DNA of 64,000 nucleotides from Hygrophila difformis. Taxonomy: Eukaryota; Streptophyta; Magnoliopsida; Lamiales; Acanthaceae. This document shows, one piece after another, positions 20,907 through 33,768 of the stretch. The translations under genes were made by a program, and so were the position numbers. The stretch is taken from the NCBI GenBank assembly GCA_030278955.1, contig JAOANR010000004.1:56817120-56881119 (forward strand), given 5' to 3'. The number at the start of each line of letters is the position of its first letter. Position 1 is the stretch's first letter. The notes beneath the pieces are model-generated. The model was given only the letters and a program-made list of their open reading frames with translations. It did no database searches and was not told the origin of the DNA.

Positions 20907-21341
20907 ATGAAGGTTCATCCGCTCCCTGGAAACTATCGCCGCCGCCTCAAGGAGCTGCGGCGCCTTCCCCACATATTCCCCAAGGTTCTGGAGCTTCCGT
21001 TCCGCTCCGACGCCGACGTTTCCGTTGTGGAAACGCCCGATTCCTTGTATTTCACAGCCGCCGTAGCGGATATCGACGGTGGCGGCGAAATTAGGGCGGA
21101 TTTCGTCGACGTCTACCCTGGATTCACGAAGATTGTGATACAGGGGAGGGGGTTTGTGGACTCGTCGGCGACGGAACTGGAGGCCGATTGGTGGCGGATT
21201 AGGCTGCCGGATTTGGTCCGAGGGGAGCTGGCGTCGGCGAGGTGCGATGACGGCGAGCTGGTGGTGACGGTGCCGAAGGGGGCGGAGGTGGAAGACTTGA
21301 GGGGAATTGGAGGCGGGAGAATTGTGGGCATTGGTGTATAA
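20907..21341 (+). CDS. HSP20-like (alpha-crystallin fold) chaperone-type protein
   Basis: The open frame encodes 144 aa from MKVHPLPGN, or 158 aa if the ATG at 20865 is used. I prefer the second Met because residues before it look like untranslated leader (MPLFNQLTKSSSAR). A basic start (RRRLKELRRLPHIFPKVLELPF) is followed by a beta-rich region of alternating residues (DADVSVVETPDSLYFTAAV; TKIVIQGRGF; RIRLPDLV; DGELVVTVPKG). The order ADVSV...F, IRLP, DGELVVTVPK fits the p23/HSP20 fold, in which the final strand reads G-x-L-x-V-x-x-P. No intron is visible. Substrate and location are unknown; the assignment is by pattern, and a divergent plant-specific member is likely. Confidence 0.65.
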   Translation: MKVHPLPGNYRRRLKELRRLPHIFPKVLELPFRSDADVSVVETPDSLYFTAAVADIDGGGEIRADFVDVYPGFTKIVIQGRGFVDSSATELEADWWRIRLPDLVRGELASARCDDGELVVTVPKGAEVEDLRGIGGGRIVGIGV

Positions 21342-22248
21342 TAGTAGAATTCTAGAAAGAGGGGAATTAATTACTCTCGTCTATTTAAACTTACGCTTTT
21401 TAAATGTGCGCGCGCGCGCATAGTGCATAATGCATTGCTTGCAACTTTAAGCATATATACTACTCCATGTTCGTATTTTGAATTTTGATTTCAGCTGTGT
21501 TAGTAGTCGTCCTTCTAAGTTACTAGTACTACATTTTGAATTTTTCTTGGTGGGTTTTTTAAAACAAAACAAGAGACTGGAAACACTTTCATTCCATTTT
21601 GGACCTTTTTTCTTTTCTTTCTTTTTTTACCTTTTCTTACAGGTTTTTTTGTTTCCAAATGTTGGGTTACGGCTATTTCAGGTATATAAAAAGTTTGTGG
21701 CACGGAAAACACGGATTCTCGTTAAACTTTTCAAAGGGTTAGATGGAAAGGTGCATTCTTATTCAAGCAAAGAAAAGAAAACAAATCACACAATTCGTCC
21801 TGTCCTATAAATGCTCTTTACGCTGCAATACACAATTTTCCCTCAACATATTAACTCCTCTTTCAAACTTCCATTAGCCGAAAGAAAAGTATTCATCCAC
21901 GCTTGCTTTCTTTTCTTCCCTCAACATATTCCAAATCCAAACCGACTGCAGCTTATATTATATAGGTATAATAAAGCTCCTGAGATATACATGAAAAACC
22001 AAAACGGTGGTCTTTTATTATATAGCAGTAATTCATGACTCAAAACAGGCAGACCGAAACCCCAATAGAGAGAGGCCTCAAAAACAGCACCAGGATCAGT
22101 ATGGGCTGTAATAATGCTAATTCCAACACGTTTAATCTCGTCACCCACCGCCGCCCTTGGGTAAGTTATTAATAGTAGTAGGAGTATATAATAGGAGACA
22201 TACATACCAGTAGAAGGTGAAAGAAAACGCAAACAAGGAAGGGGCGAA
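21342..22248. other. Intergenic region, seed LEA gene promoter side
   Basis: It holds a short alternating (GC)n run near 21409-21420 and otherwise AT-rich DNA. No gene is seen. Most of it is probably 3' flank of the HSP20-like gene and promoter of the LEA gene. Confidence 0.45.
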
Positions 22249-23484
22249 ATGAGTCAGGAACAGCCAGTGCGGAAGGAGGAGCAGCAGGCGGGCGTCAAAT
22301 ACGGCGATGTTTTCAATGCTTCCGGTGAGATAGCCTCCGGGAGAGAGGATGCCATCAGGTACGGCGATGTTTTCAACGTTTCCGGCAATCTAGCCACGCA
22401 GCCAATTGCACCACAGGATGCCGCGGCTCTGGAATCTGCGGAGAGTGCCGTGCTCGGGCAGACGAACAAGGGCGGCCATGCAGCGGTAATGCAATCGGCC
22501 GCACAGGCGAACGAGCGTTGCGGTGCGGTCGGGCATGATCAGATGTCTGATGCTGTTGAAGCCCATGGCGTCACCGTCGCTGAAGCAGAAGTCGGTGGCT
22601 ACCACATCCTCACCGAGGCCCTCGGCGGTCAAGTACTATACGTCGTCCCTTTCCCTTGATATTTTTATCCATACATGCATTTTGCTGGGGCTTCTATCCT
22701 CTGCTCAAACTATATTCTATCAATCAGAATCAATTATTGTTTCCTTGGTTGAAGGATTCATCACCCTCGTTTGAAATGATACAAATAATTAAATCACATC
22801 ATATCATATCCTTACAATTTCCTGTTTTTAAACACAAGTTTGGAGGTGAATCCAAAGATGCAAGTCCAAATATAATTATCATGTCCGTGATTTCAAAATA
22901 TTTTTGAACACGAATGAATTATTTTTTCCACCTCTCTATGAATTTAAGGTAATTGGACAGTATAGCATGTCGGAGGCGATTCAGGCCGCAGGTCGTCCGG
23001 CATCGGAGATGGATTCTGATGCGGTTACAATTGGCGAGGCGCTGGAGGCAAGTGCCCTTTCTGGCGGAGACAAACCAGTCGACAAAGGTGATGTAGCCGC
23101 AATACAGGCAGCAGAAGTTTGTGCGACTGGTCTGGGGCATGTTGTTCCCTGGAGCATTACGGCAGAAGCACAGTCAGCTGCCAAGTACAATCTCCAAACA
23201 GACAAGGACGAGGACAAGATTAAACTCGCAGACATTTTAATGGTACGGAGGATCTTACAACGATTTAATAAATACACTGCCTGGCTAGGGCTCAATGTAC
23301 TGAACTTGGGATTACTTGTATTTAGGATGCATCGGCAAAACTGGCAGATGACAAGGCGGTGACAATGGAGGATGCAAAAGGTGTGGTATCGGCTGAGATA
23401 AGGAATAAACCGGGCATGGCAACAGACCCAGACGGTGTAGCTGCCTCAGTGACGGCGGCAGCAAGGCTTAATCAGGATAAGTGA
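22249..23484 (+). CDS. Seed maturation protein, LEA SMP (D-34) family
   Basis: There are three exons: 22249-22632, 22949-23242 and 23326-23484, all in phase 0, giving 278 aa. The N-terminus has the tandem signature KYGDVFNASGEIASG and RYGDVFNVSGNLAT. Three SMP-type repeats follow: AAALESAESAVLGQT; TIGEALEASALSGGDKPVD with AAIQAAEVCATG; and VTMEDAKGVVSAEIRNK with VAASVTAAARLNQ. The protein is hydrophilic and rich in Ala, Glu and Asp, without signal peptide. SMP LEA proteins accumulate late in seed filling and are thought to protect cell contents during drying. It lies near the vicilin and its derivative, which share the expected expression time. Confidence 0.92.
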
Positions 23485-23958
23485 TGTATTAGAGGTTAAG
23501 AATGTGTGTGTGTTACTAGTATTTACTAAAATGGATGTATGTACTAGTTTCTGGTGTAGGTTTTGGTAAGAATACCATGGTTTTGAAGTTTCCTTGGGTA
23601 AAAAAGAATCTCTCTGATAAAACTACAAACCAAAACGAAACAAAGAAAGCATAGGTAAAGCATGCCATGTGAAAACCTTGCAATAGTTCTTATAAGGGCA
23701 AATTACACATCCCACTGAAAAGTCAAAACTAAACCAACATAAATAAAAAGATAAAAGCCAAGGTCGCACAGCAGGTTAAAATCCAGTAAATGATTCCTAT
23801 CAAAACATTCATATCCATAAACGGCAATCAAGATTTGAAGAGTGAATCAAAATTCCAATCCAAAACAGAGAAGTATAAGCTTAATACATGCGATATCATC
23901 TCTAGATGAAGGGCAGTGCGCAGTCGACATGATGGTGCAGGAGAATTAATTTTTTCTT
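23485..23958. other. 3' flanks of two convergent genes
   Basis: This stretch lies between the LEA gene (plus) and the uS13 gene (minus). It is likely the 3' UTRs of both; nothing else is recognised. Confidence 0.5.
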
Positions 23959-25338
<1,380 letters not shown>

Positions 25339-25731
25339 GGCTTTCGTTTATAATCCCCGGGGGAGTGCAGTTGCACGGCTGTTGGCTCCTCTGGAACGAG
25401 AATGGGATCGCAAGTTCGCAACCCTAAGAACCCTAATGTGAGGGGTTGGGTCGTAGGAAATGATGAACTTATAGTTGGAGAATTTGGGCCGTAAGAGGCC
25501 CTGTAGGGCCAAATATTTGGCCCATTTTCAGATAATCGTCGGTATTAGCCGGTTTAGGCATTACTTAGATATTCAATGCACTCCTGTAGGTAAATAAACT
25601 GCAAATTTAAATTGAATAATTTATTTTATAAAAAATATTTTTTACATCGGAGTAAAGTATTTAAAATTTTATGCGATAGCATGTCTAAAAGATATAGAGG
25701 TAGTTACATTTATATATAGTTGGATTAATTA

Positions 25732-26384
25732 TAGGGGTGAAAACGGACGGATACGGGCGGATAGTATTCATCCCGTATCTTATCCCATATTTTTTTGTCG
25801 AATATGGAATCGGATACGAATAGGCCGGATACAAATACGAATTCGAATATTTGGGGAAACGAGATGGATTCAGTTTTTAACTCGGATAATCTTATAATTA
25901 CTAAAATTAAATTTTTTATAATTTTTTAAGTGAAATCGGAATATACTACTATGTAAGCTAAACTAAATTTTTATATTTTCCAATATCATTAGTTATTTCG
26001 TTCAAAACATCTAAATAACATCACTACAAGATGTTACATACTACAATTTTGATGCAAAGAACCTAATGATGTAGTCGAGTTGATTGATATGATTTGATTT
26101 AATAAATTACATATGGCTTTCAAGCTTTTGATTATATTTATACATATAGTATTACTTATTTATTTTATAGTTAATATAATATATTATATTATACATATAA
26201 AAATATATATAAATTTTTGGATATTTGAATAGAAATACGGATAATATCCGCATTATATTCGGATTTTTTGGGGCGGATATTTACAATCTCATATCATGTC
26301 CTGTATCCGCCGCATATAAAAATTCGAATTCGGATTCGAATATAATCGGTTACGGCGCGGATATTATCCCCACTTTCACCCCTA
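25732..26384. mobile_element. hAT-type non-autonomous element
   Basis: The ends are TAGGGGTGAAAACGG and CACTTTCACCCCTA. An exact 8-bp duplication, ATTAATTA, flanks it (25724-25731, 26385-26392). Eight-bp duplications are the hAT hallmark. The interior is rich in CGGATA/TATCCG words and AT runs and has no coding capacity. Confidence 0.85.
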
Positions 26385-26585
26385 ATTAATTATATGCCTG
26401 GTTTCTTTCTTTTCCTTACCTAGTAGAAGTGTAGAACTACAATTGAAGAAATAGACGGCATACAAGAGGGAATTCCCCATCCGTCCAAAATATATCAAAT
26501 CAAAAAAATATATATCCATGGTTAATTAAATTTGACTGAGTGAATTTGTTTTTTATCCCCTTTCTTTCAGAGAGTACATTTATAA

Positions 26586-26921
26586 TTCAAATTAAAATGA
26601 TTTGTTAAACATACAAATCAAATTCGTTACAAATTGCTCATCCAAAAAAAATTCGTTACAAATATACATTTTTAACGATTTATAACTCAAATTCGTTACA
26701 AATAAAAATTCTAAAAATTTGATATTTAAAAACTCAAATTCGTTACAAATAAAAATTCTAGAAATTTGATATTTAAAAACTATAAGACGAGACGAATTCA
26801 ACAAGATTTCACTTGACTATATTTTGTCTTCTATAACTATAATAAAAATAGAAGTTAAAGTGCTACTACAATGAACAATAAAAAAAGTTAAAACGTAACA
26901 CTTAAAAAAAAACGGAGGCAG
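26586..26921. mobile_element. Stowaway-like MITE remnant with internal duplication
   Basis: The 3' end AAAAAACGGAGGCAG|TA and the family block TAAGACGAGACGAATTC identify it. The block CAAATTCGTTACAAATAAAAATTC followed by TTTGATATTTAAAAAC occurs twice in tandem (26690-26785). The left end is approximate. Confidence 0.55.
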
Positions 26922-27184
26922 TATAAATATTCCCTTAATAAAGTCAAAATTTAATAGAAAAAATCACCATTTGTTGTTCAAATTCTCCCATATCCAAACT
27001 AGGCCGGAAGGAATGAATGTAACACAGAAGAGATTTTTTTAAACATGATAAGTGATTTCAATGAAACAGTAAATTGACTAACCGGCCTTAATAACAGTAA
27101 ACAGAAAAAAGAAAAAGACAATCTTCTCATGTGAAGTGACCTTTAAACAAGCTTGAAAAATGAAATAAATACAGAACCCTAAGT

Positions 27185-28997
27185 CTATTTCTTCTTTCCA
27201 CCCTTTGCAGCATCCCCGGCCTTCGTCTGCACAATTGAAAACATTATCAACTAAGGTATTGTATAGCCAAAAAAATCATTAAGAAACAAGGAAATAAAAC
27301 TGGTTGTAGAGTGAAGCCATTAGAGATGTTCAACTAGGTCAAGTTGGAAATATCAAAATTTGGGAAAGGATTTGATGGGAAACTTAAACAAATCAGGTAA
27401 TGCTCTATGGAAAAGAAAATTATAGCATACCTTCTTTACACCGCGAATCTTCTTGGCTCTGTTTTTCCGTTCTTTCATTTGTTTTCTTGACTTCTCAACC
27501 TTGGTAGCAAGGCCATTCTGGATATAAAATTCATAGGCCATCCATCAGATACAAAAAGCAAAATAACAATGTCTGCAGTGCTTTAAGGGCAGTCATAAAT
27601 TTAACTCTATCTCATACTTGCAGTATCACTGTATTACAACCTCCATACTATGTTTGCAGAAAACAATGTCATTTGTTAATTTACATTCTTATAACTAGGA
27701 TCAGTACTGCTGAGAAGGAATTTATGAAAGGAATGACAATTGACAACAGATCATTCTCTTATCTCCACCCTCCTAATTACTGTCCGACAATCCCAATCTA
27801 CTTGACTTGCCAGAGTTCCATCAAATATCACCACCATTGAAATTAACAGAAGAAACCAAAACATAGAAGTTCTAGATTAGAAAACACAAGAACAATGGCA
27901 AGAACATATTCTGAAATAATGAAGAAATGAGCTCCGTACATATTAACTGGTGTGATAAACCCATACCGGAAGGAGGAATTTCGCAGCCAAGAGTAATAGA
28001 CTCAATGAAACAACAGGCAAGACTCTAAAATGTTGCTCAGGCACCATTCAGAAATGAACATAAAATGAAAAGGAATTAACCCAATAAAAAGCATGGACCA
28101 AATAATTTATCATACCCTTAATTAAAATTAAACAAAATAACACGCATGCAAAAGGACAAGTTATGAAATTGCCAAGAACAAGAGGAAACTAAATTACCCT
28201 GATGAGCCTGTATTTTGGTTCGTATTTCTTAGCACTCTCAACTGAATCATATATCAAGCCAAACCCAGTTGATTTGCCTCCACCAAAATGAGTCCTAAAC
28301 TTGAAGACAAAGATAGCATTTGGATCCTTAACCTCATACATTCTTGATAATTTCTCCTTTAGATCAGCCTACAATGATAGCATTATAGAAGGGCCAAAAA
28401 TTTCATTTGACAAAATGATATGCAGAATACATAAATTACTGCAACAAGCAAGATGATTAAATATAAAACCTGATTGCTTATTACTAATAAATTTGTGTAG
28501 AGCAAACAGTCCATCTCTAAAAGCGAGCATAAGAATAATGGATTGCATGCCTGCGTGGTAACACTTTCTCAATATGAACGAGCAACAAACATTTCATCCA
28601 TTAATTTTTCCAAATTACTGAATACAATGCATTTTAGTGACAATAAACCCAAAACTACACCAAATTACCATAACTTTTGTATCTATACTACAAGCGAGAT
28701 GACTAAATTCATAAGTACAACACAATACTACTAATACTAAAACTGCGGAAATGAATAAATAGAAGTCCACAAGATATCGGACCTTGGAAACATTAGCTCT
28801 CCCCGGATGCAGCACATCAATGATCTATCAACGAAAATAAATAAAGGGAACAAAAATGTTAAATACATACATATGGGGGAAAAAATTATACATTAAACAA
28901 AATGCAAAGTTCCTGTATGGCATACAAATTGCTTCCTGGAGAGGAGACGGTTTGTCATAAACTTCCTCGTTCTAATAGTGACAGCCTTATCCGCCAT
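27185..28997 (-). CDS. RPS24: 40S ribosomal protein S24 (eS24)
   Basis: There are five coding exons: 28997-28926, 28824-28783, 28368-28198, 27517-27431 and 27226-27185, all in phase 0, totalling 138 codons (137 aa). Landmarks are [78 protein letters not shown] and the basic tail [15 protein letters not shown]...KGGKKK. eS24 is a eukaryote-specific small-subunit protein needed for 18S rRNA processing. A likely further intron lies just before the ATG (a TACAG sits 3 bases upstream of it). The length fits plant members. Confidence 0.96.
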
Positions 28998-29726
28998 TTT
29001 CTGTACCAAATGGAAAAAAAGGAAGTAAAGGAGACGGCAAAATCCAAATCAATCCCACGCATAAGAACCAAAAATGCATATCGAAGGTAATAGATAGCAC
29101 ATCTGCAATTCATTACGGTGTAGTTTACGCCGTACTCCGCCGCCTATTGCCGCCGCGGTTCTGAAGCAGTGTTCGCCTTTCTGCACGAGGGATTGGGGGG
29201 ATGGGCTTCAAATCTAGCGTTTGAAGTATGAAATTTCCTTTTTGGGCCGTTCTTGTATGGGCTGCCAACACATTTATAGCCCAACAACGACGGCTTAAGA
29301 AAGGAAAAGCCCATTTAGCACTTGGTTCATTATGAAGAACTGGTATTTTATGGCAATTTGCAACCGAGTTTGATCTTCGATGTCCTTTTTAGTTTTATTT
29401 TCTTTTACAATGTACAATAAAGGGGAGGAATATGAAGCGAAGTGATTATTTCCCTACCTTCTAATTTTATGATTGAGGTTTGATTCTTCGCTTAATCTCC
29501 AATCTAGGGGTGAAAACGGGACGGATACTGGCGGATAGTACTCGTCCCGTATCCTATCCCATATTTTTTGTTGAATACGAAATCGAATATGAATAGGCCG
29601 GATACAAATACGAATCTGAATATTTCGGGATACGGATACGACATAGATTCGGATTTTAACTAAGATAATCTTATAATTTTCAAAATTACTTTTTTTAATA
29701 AATTTTTAAGAGAAATCGGAATACAT

Positions 29727-30310
29727 TGTAATACCCCGAGAGAATGTATGGAAGAATAGCTTAAAAGAATTGAAAAATCTACTCATGTCAACAAGACACC
29801 TTTCTTTTCTGGTGACCGTCCCATAAGAACTCCACAGTTAAGCGTGCTTGTTGTGGAGTAGTCTTAAGGATGGGTGACCTACTGGGAAGTCTCCCAGGGT
29901 GTGCGCGAGTGAGACCAAAGTGCACTGGAAAGAGTTCTATTGACCTGTGGGGCCAGACTTCAATTTCGAAAGAAGCTCGAAGGCAACTCCGGCTCCATAT
30001 CGGGCCGGAGTGTTACAGAATGGTATCAAAGCCAACCTGCGACCGCGCGCTGTGATGGGAGGACCAGTCAGGCGTCTAGTGGGGCAAAGATCCTGAGGGA
30101 CTTTGATTAGGCGATCGAGGAACTCCACAGTTAAGCGTGCTTGTTGTGGAGTAGTCTTAAGGATGGGTGACCTCCTGGGAAGTCTCCCAGGGTGTGCGCG
30201 AGTGAGGTCAAAGCGTACTGGAAAGAGTTCTGTTGACATGTGGGGCCAGACTTCAATTCCGAAAGAAGTTCGAAGGCAACTCCGGCTCCATAGCGGGCCG
30301 GAGTGTTACA
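29727..30310 (+). mobile_element. Cassandra-type TRIM with 5S rRNA-like LTRs
   Basis: The left LTR (29727-30017) begins TGTAATACC and ends GTGTTACA. It contains a 5S rRNA-like block: AACTCCACAGTTAAGCGTGC and GGATGGGTGACCTACTGGGA, which are the box A and box C region of 5S genes. At 30021 TGGTATCAAAGCC forms a primer-binding site complementary to initiator tRNA-Met. The right LTR (about 30118-30310) has the same 5S block and end but lacks its first ~90 bp. There is no coding sequence. Cassandra elements are known from many plants. A matching 5-bp target duplication was not found. Confidence 0.87.
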
Positions 30311-30468
30311 CTATGTAAGCTAAATTATTTTTTTATATTTTCCAAGATCATCAGCTATTTCGTTCAAGACATCTAAATAGCATCACTACAAATTAGATGC
30401 AAAGAACCTAATGATGTAGTCGAGTTGATTAATATGATTTGATTTAATTAATTACATACACTACAAGA

Positions 30469-31329
30469 AAATTCCGGAACACCGACCGCATTTACCGGCC
30501 GACATTTTGTGGTCGGTATTACCGACCGAATCACCGACCGCAAGCCGTGGTCGGTAATTTATATCCGTTATTGTGTTTGGGTGTTTATTGCCGACCGATT
30601 TACCGACCGCAACAAAGGTGGTCGGTATTACCGACCACAATTACCGACTAAAATTTCGGTCGGTAATTTTTTTCCAATTTTTTATTTTTTTATAAAAAAA
30701 TATAATTTAGCGACCGACTTACCGACCGAAAATGTCGTCGCTAAATTTACCGACCGAAATGTGCGGTCGCTAAATATTTCCCCATTATTTTATTTTTGTA
30801 TTTTTTATTTTCATTGAATATTTTTAAATATAATTTAACTTTTTAATTTTTTTATCTATATAAATAATTTTATTTTTATGATAAATATTATTTAATGATT
30901 TTTTATTTTCTTTAATAGTTTTATTTAACTATTTAATTTAATTAATATTTATTTCATTTTTATTTCAAGTTAATTATTAATTTACAAATTTAAATTTATA
31001 TATGTATATATAGGTTATACATAAAGATTTACATGTAATGACATAAATTGAAGGATACTCGGATGGTACACGCGCGAGGAAAACTTACGCTTACAAGGGT
31101 TCGAGCCTTCTCTTCAGTATTTCCCAAAATATATTTGGGAAGACTTTGATATATGACACATGGATGAATATAATTGGTGGGATATGAGAGCTAGCCAAGT
31201 TGGTTAAGGTGGGCGTTGAGGGATGCTGCGGTGGTGGGTTCGAGCCCTCTCGAGCACAATTTTTCTTATGTATGGTGTGCTTTTAGCGACCGGATTTTTC
31301 GGTCGGGAAATAGGTTTTTTCTTGTAGTG
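30469..31329. mobile_element. CACTA (En/Spm) non-autonomous element
   Basis: The inverted ends CACTACAAGAAAA and TTTTTTCTTGTAGTG with a 3-bp ATA duplication on both sides are diagnostic. Repeats of the type ACCGACCG and CGGTCGGTA fill the first 300 bp, as usual for CACTA subterminal regions. Two GGTTCGAGCC words (about 31099 and 31238) resemble pol III B boxes; the second follows AGCTAGCCAAGTTGGTTAAG, so a tRNA-like piece may be captured. No transposase is encoded. Confidence 0.9.
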
Positions 31330-31628
31330 ATATGGCTTTCAGGCTTTTGATTATATTTATAGATAGATTACTTATTTATTTTATAGTTAATATAGTATAT
31401 TATAATATACATATATAAATATATATAAATTTTCGGATATTCGGATAGAAAATACAGATAATATCCGCATGATATTCGGATTTTTTGAATATGGTCGGAT
31501 ATTTACAATCCCATATTCGGTCCTGTATCCGCCGGATATAAAAAATACGAATTCGGATTCGAATATAATCGAATACGGGCACCGGATCGGACGGGAATTA
31601 TCCGTCCCGCTTTCACCCTACTCCTATC

Positions 31629-32240
31629 TTTCACATTTCTCTGGCCAACTATTAGTCTATCAAGTATATTTACTATCATCATCATGTTCTTCACAAAACT
31701 TACCTTTTAACTCTTTCAATTAGTTTAATTTGCTTCACTTATTTATTTTTATTAATTGTACCATTTGACTCATGAAGCAACTTTGGAATCATCCATGCCC
31801 AAACTGCAAATTGAGATGGATATGATGATCGACTACATGACCTGCTATTAATTTCTTTTCTTCTTTTGTTTTTTTTGGGGAAAGCCACAAGCCATCAAAG
31901 GATGCTATTGATTACTTTGTCTGAATAGACTCCAACTTCGTACAAGAGATGAAAACTGATAATATATGTAGACGTGGGTTCCATTAGAGATTAGAAAATG
32001 TTGGCCGCTTTGACAGCAGCACAGCACCAATGAAAAGTAATAACCATAGTGTTTTGTCCCCCTCCCAAAAATTCAACCATTGCTATTTATTTGGCATGGC
32101 CTATGAACAAGAAACATTCCAATCACTTATAATTATGAGTTATGACTCTCCCATCACTATCATCTTTACTCTTGAGGAAAAAAAAAAGATAAACAGCTAA
32201 TGATAATTGAAAGGTCAAGGAATTGCCTACAACCACATTT
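31629..32240. other. Intergenic, nothing recognised
   Basis: AT-rich sequence without a gene or repeat boundary that I could identify. Confidence 0.4.
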
Positions 32241-32496
32241 CTCCCTCCGTTTCTTTTTTTCTTGCACCGTGGGTTGTTTTGTACTATTCACACTCACAAT
32301 TTGACTTAAAATTTTATTATAGTTATACAAGTTAAAATATAGTCAAGTGGGATCTTGTTAGGTTCGTCTCGTTTTATAGTTTTTAAATATAGAACTTTTA
32401 AAATTTTTATTTGTACCGAAAATCAGTTATTATTAATGATTTAAAATGTGCATTGGATTGCGGGTGAGTCTGTAGTAAGAAAAAAAAATGAAGGTA
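32241..32496. mobile_element. Stowaway-like MITE
   Basis: It begins CTCCCTCCGTTTCTTTTTTTC and ends AAAAAAAATGAAGGTAA, followed by TA. The internal family core is ATAGTCAAGTGGGATCTTG. The left target base pair is not TA, so the boundary may be eroded. Confidence 0.65.
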
Positions 32497-32499
32497 ATA

Positions 32500-32788
32500 C
32501 TTCCTCCATTTTTTTGGGTTTGCACCATATGGAACAAGCACGTATGCTGATTTATATTTTCAATTATTATTAATAACTTAAATTGTATATAATTAAAAAT
32601 TATAAAAAAGTTATATTCTAAAACTACAAGTTTAAACGAATCTAACAAGATATCACTTGACTATATTTTTTCTTCAATAACTATGATAAAAATTTGAAAC
32701 AAAGTTAAACCATGAATAGTGCAAAAAAACTTAAATGGTGAATAGTGCAAAAAACTTAAATGGTGCAAACCCATAGAAACGGATAGAG
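32500..32788. mobile_element. Stowaway-like MITE
   Basis: The inverted ends are CTTCCTCCATTTTTTTGGG followed by TTTGCACCAT, and TGGTGCAAACCCATAG followed by AAACGGATAGAG, with TA on both sides (32498-32499, 32789-32790). Near its right end GTGAATAGTGCAAAAAACTTAAATG occurs twice in tandem. Confidence 0.82.
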
Positions 32789-33169
32789 TAATAAACATCC
32801 TAGATAATAGTTTCATCTTGATGCTATTTCCTTCTTGGATAACTTTGATGCTAATTTCTTTCTTTTTGTCTTCTTTTTTTTTAAAAAAAATATATATATT
32901 TTTATATTCATACTACGGTAGATCGATTTTTTTTTTTTTTAATTTTAAAATCCTTTTCATTATGAAAATGACACAATTCATCTGTCCCATTTGAATCACA
33001 TCATTCGACTGATGACTCTTTCCAAACAAGTACAGGGATTGTGGATAGAGTGAAAAATTTGAGAATAATGGAGTATACACCACGGATATACTATATGTAT
33101 AGCAGCAATATCAAAATTCCAAAGTCAATATCATTATCTAAAATAGAAACAATTGTCTTTTCCAATTTC

Positions 33170-33448
33170 AACGAAGGAACCGTTTTTTTAAAGATAGTTA
33201 CATTGGAGAATATGACACTATTCACACAATCACATTAAGTTGAAGTTTTATCATAGTTATACAAGTTAGAATATAGCCAAGTGAGATCTTTTTAGATTCA
33301 TCTCATCTTGTAGTTTTTAAATATCAAATTTTTAAAATTTTTACTTGTACCGAATTCGAGTTATTGATGATTTAAAATGTGCATTGAACTGTGTGCTAGG
33401 TGGGTTCATAGCAAAAAAAAAAAAAAACATAACAAAAAAACAGAGGGA
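33170..33448. mobile_element. Stowaway-like MITE, left end eroded
   Basis: The right end reads AAAAAACAGAGGGAG|TA. The interior has CAAGTGAGATCTTTTTAGATTC and GAACTGTGTGCTAGGTGGG. The left end (GAAGGAACCGTTTTTTT) is degenerate. Confidence 0.65.
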
Positions 33449-33768
33449 GTATTTGATATGATCACATTGGCCTGTTATTTTGTACCAAAAAAAACCTAAT
33501 CAAGTTTGTGTTTGGCGAGTGTTCCACTAAATAATCCATAACTTTTCATAATGCATGGAACATATGCTTTGCCTATGAACATTTATCATGTTTCTATTTT
33601 CGTAACAAAATCTCTTTAGTTTTTTGGGGTATACAGATTCCCTTCTATTTAAGCTAGAAATAGAAAATAAGGTGTTTATGGGTAAATAAATATAATTTCA
33701 ACTTGATTAAAAAAACAAAACAAAACATATCAAAATGATACAACATGAAATATTTTCATTGCACACAA

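Larger units (their letters stand above)
29505..31620. mobile_element. hAT-type element hosting two insertions
   Basis: The ends TAGGGGTGAAAACGG and CCCGCTTTCACCCTA match the copy at 25732-26384. The flanks CTCCAATC (29497-29504) and CTCCTATC (31621-31628) are an 8-bp duplication with one change. The body aligns along its length with the other copy (ATGGCTTTCA...TTTTGATTATATTTAT) except for two insertions: Cassandra at 29727-30310 and CACTA at 30469-31329. Confidence 0.85.

Noticed and set aside
29823..30210. Two 5S rRNA genes
   Set aside because: Only the internal control region resembles 5S, with changes, and it lies in both LTRs of a Cassandra element with a primer-binding site between them.
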